A stretch of DNA of 64,000 bases from Lactobacillus sp. ESL0785 (GCF_029395455.1 NZ_CP113916.1:1302001-1366000); one strand, 5' to 3'; numbered from the stretch's first letter, positions 1 to 9,563 are shown. The notes: generated by a model from the letters alone, not told the origin. Program-made: numbers and translations.

Positions 1-1065
1 TGCTTCTTGTAAATTGTTCAACGCAAGATCCAGCAAGGTGTCACGATCTGCCTTTTTGATATATTGGTTGTTAATCCACTCCAACTTCTTTTGATCAAAA
101 GTAGCTGGTGATTTTGACAGCCGTTCTGGATCAAATTGCTTGATCAATTCACGTTGGTTAAAGATTTCATTTTCGCCACCCGGTGACCAACCAAGCAAAG
201 TAATAAAGTTGAACATTGCCTCAGGTAAGTAACCAAGATCACGATATTGCTCAATAAATTGCAAAACTGATTCATCACGCTTAGATAATTTCTTACCCGT
301 ATCAGCACTGATAATCAAAGTCATATGGCCGAACTTCGGTGGTTCCCAGCCAAGTGCTTGATAAACCGCTAATTGCTTAGGCGTATTAGAAATATGGTCA
401 TCCCCACGCAGAACGTGTGTAATCTCCATCAAGTGGTCATCAATAACAACCGCAAAGTTGTAAGTTGGCATTCCGTCGCGCTTTTGAATAACGAAGTCGC
501 CGCCAATTGTATCAGATTCAAAGCTTAAGTGACCTTTAACGATATCATCCCAAGCATAAGTAACCATTTCTGGAATGTGAATCCGGACAACTGGAGTTAA
601 GCCTTTAGCTTCGGCATCAGCTTGAGCTTGCTTGATTTCATCAGCAGTCATGCCCTCATACTCATAAGTATAATGCGGTGCAATGCCCATTGCCCGTTGT
701 TCTTCACGTTGTTCTTCCAGCTCTTCCTCAGTTTTGTATGAGTAATAAGCTTTGCCTTCATCAATTAACTGCTTAATGTACTTATTATAAATATCTTTAC
801 GCTCTGACTGACGATAAGGACCATAGTCGCCGCCCTTATCTGGGCCTTCGTCCCAATCAATGCCCAGCCAGTGCAAGTTCTCCATTTGGGAACGAGCACC
901 ACCTTTGACATTACGCTTCAAGTCAGTGTCTTCAATTCGTAAAACTAGCGTTCCCTTAGTATGCCGCGCAAACAAATAATTAAAAAGTGCGGTCCGTGCG
1001 TTACCAATGTGTAAGTGTCCCGTTGGACTTGGGGCATATCTTACACGAATTTTTTGTTTTGCCAA
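1..1065 (-). CDS. gltX: Glutamyl-tRNA synthetase, 5' part (3' end beyond window)
   Basis: Class I aminoacyl-tRNA synthetase that charges tRNA-Glu (and, in lactobacilli, probably tRNA-Gln for later amidation). About 355 N-terminal residues of a roughly 500-residue protein are present; the C-terminal anticodon-binding part lies off the left edge. Visible are the HIGH-type motif HLHIG at residues 17-21 and the KMSKS-type KLSKR near residue 257. The start is a TTG at 1065, giving [16 protein letters not shown]; the nearby ATG at 1073 is out of frame. A GAAAGAGGC Shine-Dalgarno element precedes the TTG. radA lies 75 bp upstream on the same strand, so co-transcription is likely. Identification is secure; only the start codon is inferred. 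Confidence 0.95.
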   Translation of the reverse strand, partial: MAKQKIRVRYAPSPTGHLHIGNARTALFNYLFARHTKGTLVLRIEDTDLKRNVKGGARSQMENLHWLGIDWDEGPDKGGDYGPYRQSERKDIYNKYIKQLIDEGKAYYSYKTEEELEEQREEQRAMGIAPHYTYEYEGMTADEIKQAQADAEAKGLTPVVRIHIPEMVTYAWDDIVKGHLSFESDTIGGDFVIQKRDGMPTYNFAVVIDDHLMEITHVLRGDDHISNTPKQLAVYQALGWEPPKFGHMTLIISADTGKKLSKRDESVLQFIEQYRDLGYLPEAMFNFITLLGWSPGGENEIFNQRELIKQFDPERLSKSPATFDQKKLEWINNQYIKKADRDTLLDLALNNLQEA

Positions 1066-1140
1066 AATTCATGCCTCTTTCAAAATAGTAAATTCAAACA
1101 ATTTTAGTTTACCCGTAATAGCAAAAAAGTTCAATCTTTC

Positions 1141-2517
1141 CTAGCCCAAAACCAATTTTAAAGCCTGAGGAATACTTGCAACCGGAATTACTTCAATCCC
1201 TAAATTTTTTAAACTAGCCTGCATATTATGCCGCGGAATAAAAATCCGCTTAAAGCCGACTTTAGCTGCTTCCTTAATGCGTACCTCAATCTTATTGACA
1301 CGGCGCACCTCGCCAGTTAAACCAACTTCACCAACAAAACAATCTGTTGGCAAAATTTCTTGATTTTTATAGCTTGATGCAATTGCCATCACTACTGCCA
1401 AGTCAACTGCCGGCTCATTCAACCGAATACCACCAGTTGCTGTCAAATAGACATCTTGGTTTTGCAGCATTAAATTGCCACGCTTTTCCAAAACTGCAAG
1501 TAACAAAGCAGCGCGGTTGTAATCAATCCCAGAAGTTGTCCTTTTAGCATAACCAAATGCCGTTGGAGTTACTAGCGCTTGAATTTCTGCTAATAACGGT
1601 CTTGTTCCTTCAAGTGAAACAACTACTGCTGAACCCGTTGACTTAGGTAATCGTTCATCTAAAAAAATCGCTGATGGATTAGTCACTTCCTGTAAACCTT
1701 CATTAACCATTTCGAACATTCCAATTTCATTGGCTGCACCGAACCGGTTTTTGACAGAATGCAGAATTCGATAAGCATGATGCTCATCACCTTCAAAATA
1801 AAGTACCGTATCCACCATATGCTCTAAAATTTTAGGGCCAGCAATCGTCCCCTCCTTAGTCACATGACCAATGACAAAGACCGTAATCGCATCCATCTTC
1901 GCGATTTTCATTAATTCACTAGTAACTTCGCGCACCTGCGAAGCCGAACCGGTCATGGAATCTAAACTTGGTTCATTCATCGTTTGAATTGAATCAATTA
2001 CGACAAAATCGGGCTGTACTTCATTAATTTGCGTACGAATATCTTCCATATCAGTTTCAGGAAAAAGCAACATGTTACTTGCTCCTAACCCCAGCCGATT
2101 AGCACGCAATTTAATCTGATTAGCCGATTCTTCTCCTGAAACGTATAGCACCTTGTAATCTTTAGCCAGATTACTCATAATTTGCAACATCAAGGTCGAT
2201 TTACCAATCCCCGGATCGCCCCCAATTAATACCAGTGACCCGGGAACAATTCCGCCGCCAAGCACACGATTTAATTCCGCAGAATCAGTCTGAATTCGTT
2301 CCTCCTTTTCTGCCTTAACACTATTCAACTTAACTGGTTCATTAACACCAGTTTTCTTAATTAACCTGCTAGGACTCGCTTTGCTTGATCGTGCCGCCAC
2401 TTGCTCAGTTTCTTTTTCAAATTGGTTCCAAGCACCACAATTGGGACAGCGACCCAAGTAACTAGCCGAAATATAGCCACATGAGCGACATTTATACTTA
2501 GTCTTAATTTTTGCCAT
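1141..2517 (-). CDS. radA: DNA repair protein RadA
   Basis: RecA-like ATPase that helps branch migration during recombinational repair. At 458 residues it is full length. It has an N-terminal C4 zinc finger (Cys10, Cys13, Cys24, Cys27), a Walker A motif GGDPGIGKST at 99-108, the RadA-specific KNRFG motif near 257, and a C-terminal Lon-protease-like domain ending in the SIPQALKLVLG helix. The ATG directly abuts the stop codon of the upstream dut gene, and gltX follows 75 bp downstream, so dut-radA-gltX looks like one transcript. Confidence 0.96.
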   Translation of the reverse strand: MAKIKTKYKCRSCGYISASYLGRCPNCGAWNQFEKETEQVAARSSKASPSRLIKKTGVNEPVKLNSVKAEKEERIQTDSAELNRVLGGGIVPGSLVLIGGDPGIGKSTLMLQIMSNLAKDYKVLYVSGEESANQIKLRANRLGLGASNMLLFPETDMEDIRTQINEVQPDFVVIDSIQTMNEPSLDSMTGSASQVREVTSELMKIAKMDAITVFVIGHVTKEGTIAGPKILEHMVDTVLYFEGDEHHAYRILHSVKNRFGAANEIGMFEMVNEGLQEVTNPSAIFLDERLPKSTGSAVVVSLEGTRPLLAEIQALVTPTAFGYAKRTTSGIDYNRAALLLAVLEKRGNLMLQNQDVYLTATGGIRLNEPAVDLAVVMAIASSYKNQEILPTDCFVGEVGLTGEVRRVNKIEVRIKEAAKVGFKRIFIPRHNMQASLKNLGIEVIPVASIPQALKLVLG

Positions 2518-3069
2518 TTAAATTCCTTTCTCATTGGTTGAGCCAAAACCATTAGTGCGTTGCCGCCCAACAGGCAAATCATTGTCCGTCTTTAAGTATC
2601 GCACAAAAATTCCCTGTCCAATCCGATCACCTTTGTGAATTTGCAGCGGCCGCACACCATAATTAATGACCTGCATAAAAATTTCGCCCTCGTTATTGGG
2701 ATTATTGTAATAATCAGAGTCAATTACTCCGATGCCATTCGGCAGACTCAAATTACGCTTAAAAGTATTAGATGATCGGTTAGCCAATAACAATACCTCA
2801 TCATTAGGCATGTAGGCTTTAATTCCCGTTGGAATTAATAATGGCTGCAAAATCTGATCTGCTAGTTGGTAATCAAGTTCATACAAGTGATGACCATTTC
2901 TAATTAAGCGAAAAATCCGGACAAAATTTAGCCGCCAAATACTTGGAATAATCATATCCTTAGCTGCTTCTATATCATAGCCAGCGCTGGCAATCGTTTG
3001 CCGCCGCGGCAAATTAATATTTTTATTTTCATAACTCGATACAATCTCAAAACCCCGTGTTTTATTCAT
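2518..3069 (-). CDS. dut: dUTP diphosphatase
   Basis: Hydrolyses dUTP to dUMP, keeping uracil out of DNA and feeding thymidylate synthesis. All five trimeric dUTPase motifs can be read: AGYDIEAAK (29-37), NRSSN (97-101), GVIDSDYY with the catalytic Asp (114-121), the motif 4 stretch ending HKGDRIGQG (145-153), and the C-terminal GFGSTN flap (174-179). At 183 residues it is longer than the usual 145-150; the extra length is an insertion at about 45-72 between motifs 1 and 2, as seen in Gram-positive and phage-type dUTPases. It is immediately followed by radA with no spacing. Confidence 0.93.
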   Translation of the reverse strand: MNKTRGFEIVSSYENKNINLPRRQTIASAGYDIEAAKDMIIPSIWRLNFVRIFRLIRNGHHLYELDYQLADQILQPLLIPTGIKAYMPNDEVLLLANRSSNTFKRNLSLPNGIGVIDSDYYNNPNNEGEIFMQVINYGVRPLQIHKGDRIGQGIFVRYLKTDNDLPVGRQRTNGFGSTNEKGI

Positions 3070-3182
3070 TATCTACTCCCTTTAAACTCTGCAAAACTAT
3101 TTTACAATAGATTGCAGGCTTTAATTAAAATCTTCTATAATAAATACGAAAAAAGATAAATTTATTTTATAAGGAACTAATT

Positions 3183-3485
3183 ATGTTTAATGCAACTGAT
3201 CCCCACCAATTTTTCAAGTTTTATGATGATAATAATATTTTAACTTGTAGCTGGACAATGGATAAAATTGAGCGCAAGGATGGCACTGTCTGGGTCATGA
3301 ACCACTTTTTTATTAATCCAAGTGCAAACAGTAAGCAAATTTTAGCAGAGCAAATGCCCATCGCCTTAAAAATTGCTCATGAATCACACTTGCCAATTTG
3401 GCCACTTGACCCACTAGTGATTGACTATTTCAGTCAACATCCCGAATTTAACAAAATTTGGTACCACAAGCCAATTGAGTCATAG
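3183..3485 (+). CDS. Small GNAT-like N-acetyltransferase domain protein (putative)
   Basis: A 100-residue soluble protein resembling the short YjdJ/COG2388 acetyltransferase-like family. The clue is the C-terminal pattern IWPLDPLVIDYFSQHPEF (76-93), matching the family's typical P-x-C-P-F-V...Y-I..H-P-E-Y ending, preceded by a helix where the acetyl-CoA site would be. The usual glycine-rich CoA loop is poorly kept (NPSANSKQ), so activity is uncertain. A plausible -10 TATAAT lies at 3136-3141, and AAGGAACTAATT precedes the ATG. It is divergent from dut and upstream of pepC. The family assignment comes from pattern recognition only. Confidence 0.6.
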   Translation: MFNATDPHQFFKFYDDNNILTCSWTMDKIERKDGTVWVMNHFFINPSANSKQILAEQMPIALKIAHESHLPIWPLDPLVIDYFSQHPEFNKIWYHKPIES

Positions 3486-3511
3486 ACGTTACCGCTGTTA
3501 TAGGCTAAAAT
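3483..3511 (+). promoter_or_regulatory. Putative sigma-A promoter of pepC
   Basis: TAGACG (-35, 4 of 6 matches) and TAAAAT (-10, 5 of 6) are separated by 17 bp, about 35 bp before the pepC ATG. It starts at the stop codon of the preceding small gene, suggesting that pepC has its own start site. Confidence 0.5.
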
Positions 3512-3547
3512 ATGAGTTAAACAAATTATCAAGGAGGAGCTAATTTT

Positions 3548-4894
3548 ATGACAAAAGAAATCACAACCGATGCTATTAATAACTATACCCAAGACCTTGC
3601 TAAGCATGCTGGTATCAACATTGCCAGTCATGCTGCACAAGAAAATGGCATTTACAAGGCTAGTCAAAATACCCAAACTAAAATTGACCTCGACCCAACT
3701 TTCTCAATTGAAATTGACACAGGTAAGCCAGCTGATCAAAAGCAATCAGGTCGCTGCTGGATGTTCTCAGCTTTGAATACCATGCGCCACCCACTTCAAA
3801 AGGAATATAAGGTCAAGGACTTTGAATTATCCCAAAACTTTACTAATTTCTGGGATAAGTTCGAAAAATCTAACTGGTTCTTCGAAAACGTTATTGCCAC
3901 AGCTGAACAGCCACTGGGCGATCGCAAAGTGGCATTCTTATTTGCTACCCCACAACAAGACGGTGGTCAATGGGACATGCTTTGCGGCCTTATCCAAAAG
4001 TACGGTATCGTGCCTAAGACAGTTTATCCAGAAACTGCCAATGCTACAAATTCAAGTGCATTAAACGACACCCTAAATACTTTATTGCGTAAAGACGGAT
4101 TAGAATTACGCGAACTAGTTAATGACGGTAAATCAAACGCTGACGTTGAAAACCGCAAAAATGAAATGTTAAACGATGTTTTCCGCATTTTAGCTGTTTC
4201 ACTCGGTGTGCCACCTACCAAGTTTGACTTTGAATATAAAGACGATGATGGTAATTATCACCGTGATGCTGCTATTACACCAAAGGAATTCTTTGACAAA
4301 TATGTCGGCATGAACCTCGAAGACCATGTTTCAACTATTAATTCACCAACCAGTGATAAACCATACCACAAGGTTTTCTCCGTTGAATACCTTGGCAATG
4401 TTGTCGGTGGTCGCCAAGTCCGTCACCTGAACTTGAAGATTGCGGAAATGAAAGAATTAATCATTAAACAATTAAAGGCGGGCGAAGTTGTCTGGTTTGG
4501 CTCCAATGTTGGTAAGGATTCTGAACGGCAACTCGGCTTGTTGGACACCAATATTTACAAGCGTGACGAATTGTTTGATGTTGATTTTTCAATGTCCAAA
4601 GCCGACATGCTTGATTCTGGTGAAAGCATGATGGATCACGCCATGGTCATTACTGGTGTTGACCTTGTAAATGGTAAGCCAACCAAGTGGAAGATTGAAA
4701 ATTCATGGGGAGTTAAACCTGGTTTTAAAGGTTACTTCGTTATGAGCGATTCTTGGTTTGATTCTTTTGTTTACCAAGCTGTTATCAACAAGAAGTTTTT
4801 ACCTGATGACCTTAAAAAGGCTTTTGATGAAGGTAGCAAGAAACCAATTCAATTATTGCCTTGGGATCCAATGGGGGCTTTAGCTTTTAAATAA
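3548..4894 (+). CDS. pepC: Aminopeptidase C (cysteine peptidase, C1B family)
   Basis: Bleomycin-hydrolase-type cytosolic cysteine aminopeptidase, part of the lactobacillus peptide-degrading machinery that supplies amino acids from milk or other proteins. The catalytic triad is visible: Cys70 in QSGRCWMFSALN, His near 364 in MDHAMVITG, and Asn near 385 in IENSWG. At 448 residues it is full length, with the C-terminal arm ending ALAFK that reaches into the active site in this family. Preceded by AAGGAGGAG as a strong ribosome binding site. Lactobacilli also carry the paralogues PepE-endopeptidase, PepG and PepW; the length and N-terminus fit PepC best, but the exact paralogue is an inference. 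Confidence 0.9.
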   Translation: MTKEITTDAINNYTQDLAKHAGINIASHAAQENGIYKASQNTQTKIDLDPTFSIEIDTGKPADQKQSGRCWMFSALNTMRHPLQKEYKVKDFELSQNFTNFWDKFEKSNWFFENVIATAEQPLGDRKVAFLFATPQQDGGQWDMLCGLIQKYGIVPKTVYPETANATNSSALNDTLNTLLRKDGLELRELVNDGKSNADVENRKNEMLNDVFRILAVSLGVPPTKFDFEYKDDDGNYHRDAAITPKEFFDKYVGMNLEDHVSTINSPTSDKPYHKVFSVEYLGNVVGGRQVRHLNLKIAEMKELIIKQLKAGEVVWFGSNVGKDSERQLGLLDTNIYKRDELFDVDFSMSKADMLDSGESMMDHAMVITGVDLVNGKPTKWKIENSWGVKPGFKGYFVMSDSWFDSFVYQAVINKKFLPDDLKKAFDEGSKKPIQLLPWDPMGALAFK

Positions 4895-4905
4895 ATAATG
4901 TAAGC

Positions 4906-4936
4906 AAAAAAGCATTACTTTTCAGTAACGCTTTTT
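4906..4936 (+). terminator. Intrinsic terminator after pepC, probably bidirectional
   Basis: An AAAAAGC-TTACT arm pairs with AGTAA-GCTTTTT with one mismatch and a short loop, followed by T runs on both strands. It separates convergent pepC and the S51 peptidase gene, whose stop codon lies at its edge. Confidence 0.8.
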
Positions 4937-5556
4937 TATTTTTCAGTAATTGTAACTATATCGTTATTAACCATCACTACCCCATGATTACTAATTGTCT
5001 TCAATGGCAGTTTGGTAGAATACTTTGCAAAAATTTGTTGCGACTTGCGCTTAAATGGAAAACTTAAATAATGTGGTAAAACATAAAAATCAACTAACTT
5101 CAGGGCATGATAATTCGGTAAATCGGGGGCCTTCTTGGTACTGTCCATTAAACTAAGATAGCCAATATCTGGGGCTGCAATGGCTGCGCCAGCTGATTCA
5201 CCAATATATAGTTTGCCTGCATTAACTTCATTAACAAGCAGCTGGTCCGCACCTGTTCTTCTTAATTCCTGCAACAAGTAAAAGGTATTCCCACCAGAAA
5301 TATAAATCACATCTGCAGCCTGTAAACCAGCCTTTATTGCCGCAGTAGAAGCAGTCGCCACGTCTAAAACATTAACTTGCATGCCTAAACGATTTACTAA
5401 CAATTTAGTTTCTGAACGCACCATTGTCTGATGCCCTCTTTCAACATTGCTCGCTGTTGGAATATATGCGACTCTCTTACCATGTAGATCGCCGGCAAAT
5501 TTAGGTAACAAATCACAAACATTGTTTAGCATTGATACCAAAAATAATTTCACCAT
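4936..5556 (-). CDS. Dipeptidase E-like peptidase (S51 family)
   Basis: Serine peptidase of the PepE/cyanophycinase fold, which in characterised members cleaves Asp-X dipeptides. It has the nucleophile elbow GESAGA with Ser121, the SGGNTFYLL segment (88-96) that lines the pocket, and a candidate His in VLPHYLSFP near 158. Its length of 206 residues is slightly shorter than the E. coli enzyme (229). The start ATG at 5556 lies just downstream of a decayed ABC ATPase fragment and has only a weak ribosome binding site (GAGGGCAC, 8 nt away). The S51 assignment is firm; substrate preference is inferred. Confidence 0.85.
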   Translation of the reverse strand: MVKLFLVSMLNNVCDLLPKFAGDLHGKRVAYIPTASNVERGHQTMVRSETKLLVNRLGMQVNVLDVATASTAAIKAGLQAADVIYISGGNTFYLLQELRRTGADQLLVNEVNAGKLYIGESAGAAIAAPDIGYLSLMDSTKKAPDLPNYHALKLVDFYVLPHYLSFPFKRKSQQIFAKYSTKLPLKTISNHGVVMVNNDIVTITEK

Positions 5557-5576
5557 TATTAAGTGCCCTCACAAAT

Positions 5577-5768
5577 TTATTGGTAATCACTAAGATCGAT
5601 TACCTGATCATATTGTTTTAATTCGTCTTTTTCATAATGATGGATAACCTCAACAAAAGTCAAGTTTGAATCAAGTAAATACTAGTGAATTTTATTGGAC
5701 GTTGCCCGATCAAGTGAAGCATTAATTTCATCCAGTAATAAAATCGGCTGTTCATGATGACTAAGTGG
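5577..5768 (-). pseudogene. Decayed C-terminal fragment of an ABC transporter ATPase
   Basis: The minus strand reads, in one frame, QPILLLDEINASLDRATSN (Walker B with the catalytic Glu and D-loop), then an in-frame TAG at 5682-5684, then a beta strand and the switch-like EVIHHY, and an ending VIDLSDYQ before TAA at 5577-5579. Upstream of the Walker B there is a TGA and no P-loop or signature motif, so only about 60 codons of the ATPase survive. It is a relic of a lost transporter gene between galT and the S51 peptidase gene, not an expressed protein. Confidence 0.8.
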
Positions 5769-5786
5769 TCATTTTTATGTATTAAA

Positions 5787-5810
5787 AAACGTTGAACTTA
5801 TTCAACGTTT
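5787..5810 (-). terminator. Intrinsic terminator of the galK-galT operon
   Basis: A perfect 10-bp stem AAACGTTGAA / TTCAACGTTT with a 4-nt loop, followed on the minus strand by a short T run, starting 12 bp after the galT stop codon. Confidence 0.85.
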
Positions 5811-5822
5811 ACTTAATAATTT

Positions 5823-7301
5823 TCAATTCAAACCAACACTCTCAGCAAAACGCATAAAAGCCTCGTGGCCAACTTGAGTCTGTTTAAAGACACCCGCGTC
5901 AGCAAGCACCCTAGCAAAAACTTTGCCTAACTCTAATTGCAAGATTGCATCAACATTGGCTGCTGTAATCTTATTTTGTGCCGCAATCTGCTCAGCCCAT
6001 GGTAAATGCATCGTCGCAATATTATTCTCTTCGTCCAGCAGAAACTTACGCACTTCTTGCAACTCTGGCTCAAGCCGCGGCGGCAAAATCGCCAATCCCA
6101 TCACTTCAATGAGGCCAATATTTTCCTTCTTAATGTGCTGAACATCTTGATGAGGATGAAAAATACCGTCAGGATATTTACTTGAGGTTTGGTTATCGCG
6201 TAATACTAAGTTGAGCTCCAACTGGTCACCATGCGTGCAGGCAATTGGCGTAATTGTATGGTGTGGCGTATTATTCGTAAAGGCTCGCACCCCAACTTCC
6301 TCGTCACTATACTGTCGCCACGCCTGCAAAATTTTATTTGCCAGAGCAACTAATTGTTTTTTGTTTTGGCTGCGTAAACGAATTACCGACATGGGCCACT
6401 TTACAATTCCAGCTTCTACATCAGCAAAGCCGGCAAAATTAAGTTTTGTTATTACCTTGGCCTTCATCATTGCAAAATTATGACGCCCACCTTGGTAATG
6501 CTCATGTGTAAGTATCGACCCACCAACGATTGGCAGATCAGCATTACTACCAGCAAAATATCCCGGAAATTGTTCAATAATATTCAGTAGCCGAATAAAT
6601 GTTTTTTCCGAGATTTTCATTCCCTCGTGCTTAGAAGAAAGAAAAATGCAATGCTCATTAAAATACGCATAAGGTGAATATTGAAAGCCCCACTTCTCAT
6701 CGCCAATCTTAAATCGAATAATCCGATGGTTACTGCGGGCAGGATAATTATTACGTCCCAAATAGCCCTCATTTTCCATACACAATTGACACAAAGGATA
6801 TCCAGTTGCTTTTACTTTCTTAGCTGCCGCAATTGCCCGCGGATCCTTTTCCGGCTTAGACAAATTAATTGTAATTTCTAAATCACCGTAGTTACTGGGT
6901 GTGACAAAATAAATGTTTTTGGCAATTGCCCTTGTCTTAATATAATCACTAGTCTTACTTAACTGATAAAAATCAGCAATTGCTTCTTCTGGCTTTTCTT
7001 GATATGTCTGCCAAAATTGTCGATTAACAATACTGGGACATGGCACCAGTAAATTCATCAATTGCGCACCTAAAATATCTTGCTCATTGAGAGTAGGTCC
7101 ACAATTACCATTTTTAACAGCAGCAGCAACCAATTCATCCTTTAAGTCAATTAAGACCGTACTCGTTGTTACCGCAGAACGTGCCTCATCTCCTACTAAT
7201 GCCAATACTTGATTAGTTAAATAAATCCGATCCAGTTCTGTATCATCACTTGCAGCAATTACTTGTGTAACAAATTGCTCAACTAAATTTGTTTGTGTCA
7301 T
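5823..7301 (-). CDS. galT: UTP--hexose-1-phosphate uridylyltransferase (class II GalT)
   Basis: Second Leloir-pathway enzyme: moves UMP from UDP-glucose to galactose-1-phosphate. At 492 residues it belongs to the long firmicute class II type rather than the 350-residue E. coli type. The conserved [12 protein letters not shown] block (about 265-276) and the NTPHHTITP block contain the likely nucleotide-handling histidines, and [13 protein letters not shown] (about 176-188) is typical of this class. It follows galK by 21 bp and is closed by a terminator, giving a compact galKT operon. No galM or galE is adjacent, so those functions must be encoded elsewhere. Confidence 0.95.
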   Translation of the reverse strand: MTQTNLVEQFVTQVIAASDDTELDRIYLTNQVLALVGDEARSAVTTSTVLIDLKDELVAAAVKNGNCGPTLNEQDILGAQLMNLLVPCPSIVNRQFWQTYQEKPEEAIADFYQLSKTSDYIKTRAIAKNIYFVTPSNYGDLEITINLSKPEKDPRAIAAAKKVKATGYPLCQLCMENEGYLGRNNYPARSNHRIIRFKIGDEKWGFQYSPYAYFNEHCIFLSSKHEGMKISEKTFIRLLNIIEQFPGYFAGSNADLPIVGGSILTHEHYQGGRHNFAMMKAKVITKLNFAGFADVEAGIVKWPMSVIRLRSQNKKQLVALANKILQAWRQYSDEEVGVRAFTNNTPHHTITPIACTHGDQLELNLVLRDNQTSSKYPDGIFHPHQDVQHIKKENIGLIEVMGLAILPPRLEPELQEVRKFLLDEENNIATMHLPWAEQIAAQNKITAANVDAILQLELGKVFARVLADAGVFKQTQVGHEAFMRFAESVGLN

Positions 7302-7322
7302 TTTTACATCCCTACCACTAAA

Positions 7323-8489
7323 TTAGTTTAAGACCTTAGCACCATCGGATGTTTCCGCAAGATAAAATGACGGCTTATAACCAATTACTCGCTCATACTT
7401 AGCACCAACATTTTGCTCAAAAGCTGCTACATGTTTCTTATTAACAAGTGCGATTGCACAACCGCCAAAACCAGCTCCTGTCATTCTTGCACCTAAGACT
7501 CCTGTCTGCTGCCATGCCGCATGAACCAAAGTATCCAATTCTTTGCCTGTAACCTGATAATCATTTTGTAAAGACACGTGTGAAGCATTAATTAACCGAC
7601 CAAACTGTGCCAGATCACTTTTTTGCAAAGCTTGCTCGGCGAGCAATGTCCGCTCATTTTCCCAAACAGCATGACGCGCTCTCTTAAGAAGCGTTTCCGA
7701 AGATAAGAGTGAGCTATACTGATCCAAAGTTCTACTGTCAAGTTCACCCAAAGAATTAATCTTTAATTCTTTTTGTAAATTGCGGAGTGCATGCTCGCAC
7801 TCACTTCGGCGCTCATTATATTTGGAATCGGCTAGTTCACGACGCTTATTAGTGTTCATAATGACAATTACATTATCTTGAAGATTAAGTGGCACCATAT
7901 TGTATGCCAAAGTATTAGTATCAAGCAAAATTGCCTGATCTTTCTTACTCATCGCCACTGCAAATTGGTCCATAATTCCGGAATTTACACCAATAAAGTT
8001 ATTTTCAGTTGCTACACCCATCTTAACAAGATCAAGCGCACTAAAATTAAGTTTAAACTGATCGTTCAATATCACACCAATTAACATTTCTAGAGCGGCT
8101 GATGAGGATAGTCCCGCACCATCAGGAATATTGCCATCAATATAAATATTTAAGCCATGTGAAATTTGGGCATTTTTAGCCAGTAAAAAGTACAGCATTC
8201 CCTTAGCATAATTAGTCCATGAATCTGACTTAACAAACTGTAAGTCAGCAAGTCCAACTTCAATTATCCCTAATTTTGCAAAATTACTAGAGTAAAAACG
8301 AAACTTTTGATCATTACGGGAACTAACAGCACCATAAATTCCCAAAGTAATTGCACACGGAAACACATGACCGCCATTATAGTCAGTGTGCTCGCCAATC
8401 AAATTAATTCTACCTGGTGAAAAATAATACCCACTAGGATCTTCATGATATATTTTTGTAAACTTTGCTTTTAATTCTTCTTTTTTCAT
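7323..8489 (-). CDS. galK: Galactokinase
   Basis: Phosphorylates galactose at C1 using ATP, the first committed Leloir step. It has the galactokinase signature [15 protein letters not shown] (26-40), the GHMP ATP loop [10 protein letters not shown] (124-133) and the C-terminal [11 protein letters not shown] motif near 338. I chose the ATG at 8489 (388 residues, the normal family length, [10 protein letters not shown]) over the in-frame ATG at 8510, because AAGATGG lies 11 nt before 8489 while no Shine-Dalgarno element precedes 8510. First gene of the galKT operon, with a promoter and a possible cre site just upstream. Confidence 0.95.
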   Translation of the reverse strand: MKKEELKAKFTKIYHEDPSGYYFSPGRINLIGEHTDYNGGHVFPCAITLGIYGAVSSRNDQKFRFYSSNFAKLGIIEVGLADLQFVKSDSWTNYAKGMLYFLLAKNAQISHGLNIYIDGNIPDGAGLSSSAALEMLIGVILNDQFKLNFSALDLVKMGVATENNFIGVNSGIMDQFAVAMSKKDQAILLDTNTLAYNMVPLNLQDNVIVIMNTNKRRELADSKYNERRSECEHALRNLQKELKINSLGELDSRTLDQYSSLLSSETLLKRARHAVWENERTLLAEQALQKSDLAQFGRLINASHVSLQNDYQVTGKELDTLVHAAWQQTGVLGARMTGAGFGGCAIALVNKKHVAAFEQNVGAKYERVIGYKPSFYLAETSDGAKVLN

Positions 8490-8510
8490 TTTATTTATAT
8501 CCATCTTCAT

Positions 8511-8525
8511 AAAAAAGCGCTATCA
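8511..8525 (-). promoter_or_regulatory. Possible catabolite-responsive element (cre) for galKT
   Basis: The minus strand reads TGATAGCGCTTTTTT, containing the AGCGCT core of CcpA sites but with two mismatches to the usual consensus in the second half. It lies between the promoter and the galK start, where CcpA would act as a roadblock. A plausible but weak match. Confidence 0.35.
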
Positions 8526-8542
8526 TAAATATTTATACTTAA

Positions 8543-8570
8543 ATTGTACTATTTTTTATGATTCCGGCAA
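8543..8570 (-). promoter_or_regulatory. Putative promoter of galK-galT
   Basis: TTGCCG (-35, 4 of 6) and TACAAT (-10, 5 of 6) with 16-bp spacing on the minus strand, in the gap between the DUF4097 gene and galK. It indicates that galKT is transcribed independently of the gene upstream. Confidence 0.5.
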
Positions 8571-8601
8571 ATTCAAATTAAAAAAATCCAAAGGTGCCCA
8601 A

Positions 8602-9432
8602 TTACTCAATCGTAATATCACCAGTTGAGGACTTAACTTTAAGTACTGTCTTACTGTGAGCAGCTTTTTTAGTAAGATGATCATCAATATCCTTACCAAA
8701 ATACTCAATATCGCCAGTGTCAACTGACAAATGATACGTCATCTTTTTGTTAGCATTATCCAAAGTAAAATCCCCGGTATCTAATGAAAATGAATTATTA
8801 CCTAATAAACGCGATGTAGAAATATCCACATCCCCAGTATCAGCATCGCTAGCAACATTAGCAATCTGACTAGCAGCAATCTCAATATCCCCAGTATCAG
8901 TCGACAAATTGTTGCTTTCTGACTTTATCTTTTTAAGGTCAATATCACCAGTATCAGAATCAACAGCTAACTTTTGCAACTGTAAATTATTTAACTCAAA
9001 GTCACTTGTACTTGTTTGCGCAGCAATTTTAGTAAGTGAATTTTTGCGTGGAACTGTTATTTCAATCCGATATTTAGCGATGAGCTGTTTCCCATTAATC
9101 GTTATCTTGCCAATGCCAAATAAATGGTTGTGTGACTGTTCGTGCTGGCTAACCACTAATTCATCATTCTTAACCTGCACATTAATCCTGTTTTTCCGAT
9201 TATCAATAATCTTGACTTGATATTTATTACCTTGCTGAATACTCACATCAGCTACATCAACATCTACTTTGACTTTAGTGAATTTTTGCGGATAAACTAT
9301 TCTGGTTTTTGTTGGCTGATTATTTACGGCACTTGAATTACTTGCTTGATACCCAACATAAGTAATGCCTCCTATCAGTACCACAATTAAGCAAATTACT
9401 AATGTAATTATTACTTTTTTATTTTTCTTCAT
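8602..9432 (-). CDS. Membrane-anchored DUF4097 family beta-repeat protein
   Basis: A 276-residue protein with a short basic N-terminus, one transmembrane segment (about 7-29) and an extracytoplasmic domain built from repeats of about 19-25 residues, each containing D/S-T-G-D-(I/V/F): six copies between about 155 and the C-terminus. This is the DUF4097/LiaG-like right-handed beta-repeat pattern. Related proteins sit in cell-envelope stress loci, but the biochemical role is unknown. It is monocistronic: a 12-bp palindrome GTATTATAATAC overlapping a likely -10 lies at 9465-9476 and the galK promoter follows. Domain call firm, function unknown. Confidence 0.8.
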   Translation of the reverse strand: MKKNKKVIITLVICLIVVLIGGITYVGYQASNSSAVNNQPTKTRIVYPQKFTKVKVDVDVADVSIQQGNKYQVKIIDNRKNRINVQVKNDELVVSQHEQSHNHLFGIGKITINGKQLIAKYRIEITVPRKNSLTKIAAQTSTSDFELNNLQLQKLAVDSDTGDIDLKKIKSESNNLSTDTGDIEIAASQIANVASDADTGDVDISTSRLLGNNSFSLDTGDFTLDNANKKMTYHLSVDTGDIEYFGKDIDDHLTKKAAHSKTVLKVKSSTGDITIE

Positions 9433-9529
9433 TTTTACAACTTTCTCTTTCTAATAGATTACTAGTATTATAATACACTATAATCATAACGTTTTTAAGT
9501 CAATTAACTAATTGTTTTTTCACAAAAAA

Positions 9530-9556
9530 AGACGTCACACCTTAAGTGTAACGTCT
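9530..9556 (-). terminator. Intrinsic terminator after the PNK-like gene
   Basis: AGACGTCACAC pairs with GTGTAACGTCT with one mismatch, followed by seven T on the minus strand, 7 bp after the stop codon at 9564. Confidence 0.85.
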
Positions 9557-9563
9557 AGTAGTT

